A stretch of DNA of 58,377 bases from Candidatus Anammoxibacter sp. (GTDB lineage: Bacteria > Planctomycetota > Brocadiia > Brocadiales > Anammoxibacteraceae), in contig JAIQZO010000006.1 in assembly GCA_021777055.1 (NCBI GenBank), positions 1 to 58,377 of the forward strand, read 5' to 3'. This document shows, piece after piece, positions 53,718 to 58,377 of the stretch (position 1 is the first letter of the stretch; every line of letters starts with the position of its first letter). Below the pieces are notes generated by a model. That model was not told the origin of the DNA. It was given only the letters and a program-made list of their open reading frames with translations, and did not search any database. A program made the translations under genes and the position numbers.

Positions 53718-53899
53718 TATTAATCTGGTAAAGTTAAATGACAAGAAATAAATTAGCGAGTAAGGGCTCATTTAAAAACAACTTAACATTTTAAGAAAAC
53801 AAACTGTTTCAAATCGCCTTGTCCCTCTTTTGCTAATTAGAATAATAGAAAACATAATTCAGGAAGTGAATACAAATTTCCAATTAATAATTCTACTGT

Positions 53900-53975
53900 A
53901 AAACAAACAGAAATCCATACTTTATTCTGAATTCTGTCTCCTGACTCCTGTATTCTGGTTGCGGCTTTGCCGCGA
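53900..53975. repeat. Dispersed repeat, copy 1 (CTGAATTCTGTCTCCTGACTCC type)
   Basis: This segment is about 80 percent the same as 56024-56112: both run aacaaac.caaatc.at.ctttattctg, then the aattctgtctcctgactcctg stretch, and end in a small GCGGCTT..GC.GCG hairpin. Copy 2 has one extra GACTCCT unit. Non-coding. Confidence 0.75.
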
Positions 53976-54088
53976 TATGCAATTTAATCTAACAAACGCA
54001 TGTATGGAGATAAATATTGTTTGTGGAAGTGTCTTCATGTTTTCTATCTAATGGTGAGTTGAGCTGAAGGTTCTGGCCTTACGAATTG

Positions 54089-54925
54089 TCATACGTTACT
54101 TTTTACCGCTATTCCCAACGCGACAGACACGCGATTCTCACTAAGATTACAAACATAATTGTTTAGTTTGTCCTTAGCATTATTTCCCATTAAGAGATGA
54201 ATTCCTATTGGAGGCGGACCATGATCTTCGATCTGTGCTGAAACCCTCTCAAAAAAATCAATGGACTCCTCAACTTTTACTATCCATTGATCAATTTCTA
54301 GTCCTACTTGCTCTATGGTTGAGCGTGCTTCTTTTTCAGTTACCAGAGCACTAATTGATTCGTCTTCAGCCCATGGCGCTGGATAAAATGGTGAATCTCC
54401 CATACCACGAAAGATATCATGGAACAGAAGACGTCCGCCTGGTTTTAAGACTCTAGCTATTTCAGAGTAAAATCGCTTTTTATCAGCAATATTCATCTGC
54501 ACATGCTCAGTCCATACAATATCAAAGATACCATCTTCAAACGGAATTTCAAGGGCGCTTCCATGACATAGTTTTATCATATTACTCAGTCCAACAAGTT
54601 CCGTAAGCTTCGTTCCAACGGATACGTACTCCTTTGTAAGGTCAATACCTATAACATTACACTCATATTGTTCCGCCAGATACCTGGCGGTACCTCCCAG
54701 GCCGCAGCCAACATCAAGTACAAGATCAGATTTATTCAAATTCGCCAATTCTGCAACTTCAAGAGTTGACTCTCTCCCTCTGGTGTGAAACGCATCAACA
54801 GGAGCTAAGTCATTGACAGTCAGTGAATCAATATTTTTGCCGGCTAAATTGAGCCCAACTTCAATCTTCTCCATGATTCCCCCGAATCCGTAATGTTTGT
54901 CGACCAATACATCGTTATTCACCAT
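54089..54925 (-). CDS. SAM-dependent small-molecule methyltransferase
   Basis: A 278-residue class I methyltransferase. Motif I is VLDVGCGLGGTARYLA, the acidic end of strand 2 is VIGIDLT, and motif II/III segments are IPFEDGIFDIVWTEHVQMN and RVLKPGGRLLFHDIF. The lead-in (LAPVDAFHTRGRESTLE) matches the sarcosine/dimethylglycine and gamma-tocopherol methyltransferase group, which methylate amines or quinone-like compounds. It stands alone between repeats, with no clear partner genes. Confidence 0.85.
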   Translation of the reverse strand: MVNNDVLVDKHYGFGGIMEKIEVGLNLAGKNIDSLTVNDLAPVDAFHTRGRESTLEVAELANLNKSDLVLDVGCGLGGTARYLAEQYECNVIGIDLTKEYVSVGTKLTELVGLSNMIKLCHGSALEIPFEDGIFDIVWTEHVQMNIADKKRFYSEIARVLKPGGRLLFHDIFRGMGDSPFYPAPWAEDESISALVTEKEARSTIEQVGLEIDQWIVKVEESIDFFERVSAQIEDHGPPPIGIHLLMGNNAKDKLNNYVCNLSENRVSVALGIAVKSNV

Positions 54926-55579
54926 TTTTTTTCTTCCCCATATTCTAATATTTTCCGCCGAGGTAGATAAACTTTTAGTATAACATTATTGACTCTATCC
55001 GTACTTGAGTAAAAACAATTCGTACTAGACTATCAGAATAAAAGATTTCTAAAGGTGGCATGTTTACTTCTTTTGGTACACACAAGTGCGGATAAAATTT
55101 TGTTGAACGAAGTTGTGACATCTATGTGTATTCAATTACGAGGCTTCTTTTAATTTTGATGGTATTATTTTATTTGCGTTTAATTCTAATTTTATACCTT
55201 TTCATTCTTTTTTTCTATCTTCAATTTAATAAATTTCGTTATCGAATTTATGACTCTGAAAGATTATATGGCTGCTTAGTTCCAACCTATTTAATGAGAA
55301 CGAGTATCTCAAGCATAAGCAATTAATTTAAAGTAAAGAAACTAATCTTTGGTTTTGTAGCTTTTATAGTATTACCCTGTGAGAACTTGTTTTTTAAGAA
55401 AGAATTTTTAGTTACAACTTGTTAAGTTTCATTATTATTGATAGATCCTGGACACTGGATGCAGGGTATTATCTTGATTTACGAACAAGGATTAACGAAT
55501 AGGGATTTAAGATTTTAATGTCTAAACGGGGACTTCAAAACCAAATCATGTTTTATTATTGTTTGCTAATGATGTATGG
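54926..55579. other. AT-rich spacer downstream of the accessory genes
   Basis: About 650 bases. A 66-codon hydrophobic frame at 55126-55326 is likely random: no ribosome binding site and low-complexity composition. The phrase gatcctggacactggatgcagg near 55444 belongs to the CTGGAT-type repeat class seen at 52.7 kb. Confidence 0.4.
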
Positions 55580-56006
55580 GCGCAATACAAAAAAGTGAGA
55601 TCATGCTACCGTAACCATTGTTGCCCAGATAAACATCAATTATATTATAAATATCGAACATGAAATGTAGAAGTACCAAGTTTATTGGCTGGTTTAACTC
55701 ATTTAACTCGTAACAAGGCTGAAGCCTTGTTACGCACTGTCCCTAGAGGCTCAGCCTCTCCTTGTTTTATGGAACAAACAATTTCACATCCATAATACTA
55801 GTTTCAGCGCCAAAAATATAGAAACAGAATTAACAAATGTCATTGTAATGAAATAAGGCTGGTTATTTTAAAATGTATTGTATTTGCTGCTCGTTATTTT
55901 ACAAGAGGCAGAGCCTCTTTGAACAGTGCGTAACAAGGTAGAAGCCTTGTTACGAGTCTCAAATGCTCTCATTCGACATTCAAATAGGCTATCACTTTTT
56001 TGTATC
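55580..56006. repeat. Large imperfect palindromic element of about 430 bp
   Basis: Arms of about 58 bases, 55706-55765 and 55901-55957, are inverted copies. Each arm contains its own hairpins (aacaaggctgaagccttgtt; agaggctcagcctct). Further out, atacaaaaaagtga at about 55586 pairs with tcacttttttgtat at about 55993. The element can therefore fold in nested fashion. It has no coding capacity. Confidence 0.75.
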
Positions 56007-56023
56007 ACACCCTTATGTATTGT

Positions 56024-56112
56024 ATAACAAACACAAATCTATGCTTTATTCTGAATTCTGTCTCCTGACTCCTGACTCCTATATTCTGTATTTTGGTTGC
56101 GGCTTCTGCGCA
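56024..56112. repeat. Dispersed repeat, copy 2 (CTGAATTCTGTCTCCTGACTCC type)
   Basis: The second copy of the repeat at 53900-53975, with an internal duplication of GACTCCT. A further fragment (ttattcagaattctgacttttgac) lies at about 56338-56362. The rest of the spacer up to the next gene shows nothing else. Confidence 0.7.
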
Positions 56113-56434
56113 TTATTTATGACTGGTGTCATTTGGTAATTGACTACCTTTACTGCCCTATGCTAAACTCGAAATATTAGATCTTTTGTATCTATTCAGT
56201 TCAGTCAAAACGGGAATTATTAACCAGAAGTCAGAAAAAGGTTTCAATACGATATTTTTCATTTAATTGTCTGGTAAAACATCTGTAAGTTTGCTATTCA
56301 ACTTAAATATTTACTGATCTAATCTGGTAATTAAGCTTTATTCAGAATTCTGACTTTTGACTACTGTATAATAAATTGTTAGATCTTTTATCTTAAAAAA
56401 GAGTAATTTAGATTTTAAAAGAGAGGAGGTTAAA

Positions 56435-57583
56435 GTGGCGCTCACAAATGATCAAATAGGTAGATATAGCAGACACTTAATATTGCCCGAAGTTGGAATG
56501 GAAGGGCAGGAGAAGATTTGTAATGCCAGAGTCTTATGCATAGGCACCGGTGGATTGGGTTCTCCTCTTCTTATGTATCTTGCTGCTGTTGGTATCGGGA
56601 GATTAGGGATCGTGGATTTTGACAAGGTTGAAAAGAGTAATCTTCAGAGGCAGGTGATTCATGGTGAAGATTGGGTAGGGCGGTCAAAAGTAGAATCTGC
56701 AAAAACTAGAATAAATGTTACTAATTCCGATGTAGATGTGGTTACTTATGAGGCCAGGTTAACATCGGAAAACGCAATGGATATTATGAAAGAGTATGAT
56801 GTGATTGTGGATGGGACTGATAATTTTGCTACGCGATTCTTGGTAAACGATGCTTGTGTGTTATTGGGAAAACCAAATGTTTACGGCAGCATTTTTCGTT
56901 TTGAAGGGCAGGCATCAATATTTGATGCTAGAAAAGGTCCATGTTATCGCTGCTTGTATCCTTCTCCGCCTCCTCCTGGGGAAGTGCCTAGCTGTGCAGA
57001 GGGTGGAGTGCTTGGGCTTCTTCCTGGTATTGTCGGTTTAATTCAGGCGACTGAAACCGTAAAGATTATTCTTGGTAAAGGTGATACCCTTTTAGGGCGG
57101 CTATTAAATTTTAACGCTATGAATATGACATTTAGAGAGTTTAAACTCAGAAAAGATCCTGAATGTGTAATTTGCAGTAGTAGTCCTACCATAACTAAGC
57201 TTATAGATTATGAAGATTTCTGCGGACTTGGTCAAAAGGAAGAGTCTGTAACGGATTCTGATAACAATCTGGAGATAACACCAGAGGAAGTGAAAGGGAT
57301 GCTGGATGAGAATAAACAGTTTTATCTAATAGACGTAAGGGAACCAGATGAATTTACGATCTGCAAGATAGAAGGTGCAATCCTGATTCCCCGTGGTGAT
57401 CTCAAAAACAGGATAGATAGCTTTAATGAGGAAGATGAGATTATTACCTACTGTCATAAAGGCATGCGTAGTCTTATGGCCGTAGATTTTCTTAAACAGG
57501 CAGGTTTTAATAATGTTAAGAGTATGAGTGGGGGGATTGATGCGTGGTCAAGAAATATAGATTCCTCAGTACCAATGTATTGA
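56435..57583 (+). CDS. moeB: MoeB/ThiF-type adenylyltransferase fused to a rhodanese domain
   Basis: A 382-residue E1-like enzyme. GTG start with a strong GAGGAGG box. The adenylation domain has GTGGLGSP, the SNLQRQVIHGEDWVG segment, DGTDNFATRFLVND, a zinc site (CYRC and CVIC), and SCAEGGVLG. The C-terminal 100 residues are a rhodanese domain with the active-site loop YCHKGMRS. Such fusions activate the C-terminus of a sulfur carrier (MoaD or ThiS) and pass sulfur from a persulfide to it. It could support the MoeA/molybdo-enzyme system 40 kb away; no carrier gene is nearby. Confidence 0.92.
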   Translation: MALTNDQIGRYSRHLILPEVGMEGQEKICNARVLCIGTGGLGSPLLMYLAAVGIGRLGIVDFDKVEKSNLQRQVIHGEDWVGRSKVESAKTRINVTNSDVDVVTYEARLTSENAMDIMKEYDVIVDGTDNFATRFLVNDACVLLGKPNVYGSIFRFEGQASIFDARKGPCYRCLYPSPPPPGEVPSCAEGGVLGLLPGIVGLIQATETVKIILGKGDTLLGRLLNFNAMNMTFREFKLRKDPECVICSSSPTITKLIDYEDFCGLGQKEESVTDSDNNLEITPEEVKGMLDENKQFYLIDVREPDEFTICKIEGAILIPRGDLKNRIDSFNEEDEIITYCHKGMRSLMAVDFLKQAGFNNVKSMSGGIDAWSRNIDSSVPMY

Positions 57584-58377
57584 TACGATGATTGTTTTTA
57601 TGCCGCATATTCATCAAGGCATAAATAGTAATTAAATTAGCGCTTACGGCGAATTTTTTAGCCTCTAAAATCTTAATCCTAATCGTACTCTTAATCTAAT
57701 CCACACACAATGATTACCATTAAGATTATGAACATAGCTCTTATTTGATCCTGAATGGGTGCAACATATTTTCCAGATTCATAGTTGATTTATGTTACGC
57801 CCTTACAGGGCTATAGTTTTTGTTCTTGTCCCAGGGCGCTGCCCTGGGCTGGTATATCAGCCCCTTTCAGGGTCAAATAAGAGCTATGGTCATAATCTTA
57901 ATCGTTATGGATGGATTAAAATCACGATTAAGAATTCGATGTTGACTCGATAGTGAAAAAGTCCACCGACGGTGCTAATTAAATAGTATAGGCATTTTCA
58001 TTTTAAGACTCTGATAGTTGTTTCTTTAAATTGTTTTAATCTTGATTTAGACACCCCTAAAGAGATGAGTTAGATCCGTACGTTTTTGGTTTAATCGACT
58101 CAAACCTGAAGGTTTGAGTTACATTTCGTAACTCAAGGCTTTAGCCTTGATGATGTATGGGAGAAAATGCTCGTTTGTGATAGGAGACGCTTCTCGTTGG
58201 AGATTCTAGTACGCCGAAGGTGCTAATTAAATTATTTAGTTTCAATACGGAAATAAAGGTTCTAGATTTACTTGTGCCCAGAAGTTTCAAGATTTAACTA
58301 TCGTTGCCAACTTTTCTAAGTAAGAATGAGTTATTTTTTGTCTTTGTTAAATCTTCAGCAAAATTTAAACGTACCTC
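57584..58377. other. Repeat-only right end of the window
   Basis: About 790 bases without a gene. It contains composite repeat copy B (57630-57990), two hairpins at 58098-58119 (actcaaacctgaaggtttgagt) and 58130-58150 (aactcaaggctttagccttga), and another copy of the CCGAAGGTGCTAATTAAAT end near 58212. Confidence 0.6.
57630..57990. repeat. Composite dispersed repeat, copy B
   Basis: Shares the GGGTGCAACATATTTTCCAG, TTACGCCCTTACAGGGCTATA and CCCTGGGCTGGTATATCAGCCC core with copy A. The outer ends ATTAAATTAGCGCTTACGGCG and CACCGACGGTGCTAATTAAAT are inverted relative to each other, so this copy appears complete: about 360 bases with imperfect terminal inverted repeats and the TTAATCCTAATCG arms inside. 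No ORF; a non-autonomous element is likely. Confidence 0.75.

Noticed and set aside
55126..55326. A 66-codon hydrophobic frame
   Set aside because: Low-complexity Leu/Ile/Phe translation of AT-rich DNA, no ribosome binding site.
1..58377. tRNA or rRNA genes, riboswitches, prophage
   Set aside because: I saw no cloverleaf with a CCA end, no rRNA-like segment, no recognisable cobalamin riboswitch before the B12 genes, and no phage structural genes; covariance searches were not possible here.

Overview
The window is AT-rich, gene-dense bacterial DNA with several spacer stretches full of repeats. Gene content (SUF operon with a Rieske protein and SufT, molybdo-enzyme, solo IS66 transposase, propionyl-CoA and acyl-CoA metabolism, palindromic repeats) suggests an anaerobic or microaerobic environmental bacterium. 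A member of the Planctomycetota, possibly an anammox-type lineage such as Scalindua or Brocadia, is my best guess. That is an inference without any marker gene; no rRNA or tRNA was seen.

Layout. 0.2-7.6 kb (minus strand): a complete SUF iron-sulfur assembly operon, reading from its promoter: small coiled-coil protein, Rrf2 regulator with an IscR-like Cys triad, SufC, SufB, SufD, SufS, SufU-like scaffold, Rieske ferredoxin, SufT/DUF59. 7.8-12.3 kb (plus): a divergent RND efflux pair, split by a palindromic MITE-like element. 12.4-19.5 kb (plus): a degenerate HD-GYP protein, MoeA, a secreted HExxH protein, and a small protein followed by a DmsB-like ferredoxin and a molybdopterin oxidoreductase. 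19.5-23 kb: mostly non-coding, repeat-rich, with a solo D12-class DNA adenine methylase. 23-29 kb: a class I terpene synthase on plus, facing an aldo/keto reductase, a MATE transporter, a NUDIX-PAP2 fusion and a pseudouridine synthase on minus. 29.5-31.4 kb: three tandem copies of an unknown secreted protein. 31.9-48.5 kb: an acyl-CoA block: acyl-CoA dehydrogenase plus AcuI-like reductase; an IS66 transposase; methylcitrate-cycle genes prpC, prpB, prpD on minus with a broken GxxExxY gene between them; then, divergently, enoyl-CoA hydratase, thiolase, a B12-dependent acyl-CoA mutase (two subunits), a thiolase-like protein with a DUF35 partner, a 3-hydroxyacyl-CoA dehydrogenase and a corrinoid adenosyltransferase. 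49-58 kb: accessory region with a deleted GAF protein, a two-gene P-loop GTPase operon, a small possible RelE-like protein, a methyltransferase, a ThiF/MoeB-rhodanese protein and many palindromic repeats.

How it may work together. The mutase carries Phe and Gln at the two positions that separate isobutyryl-CoA mutase from methylmalonyl-CoA mutase, so the default annotation is probably wrong. The thiolase-like protein next to it has Gly where the nucleophilic Cys should be, as in thiolase-fold retro-aldolases that work with a DUF35 partner. A coherent hypothesis is that a linear acyl-CoA is rearranged to a 2-methyl acyl-CoA, oxidised and hydrated, and split by retro-aldol cleavage to propionyl-CoA, which the adjacent methylcitrate cycle turns into pyruvate and succinate. 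This is the strongest candidate for an undescribed system here. The terpene synthase, the GTPase operon and the triplicated secreted family are further candidates.
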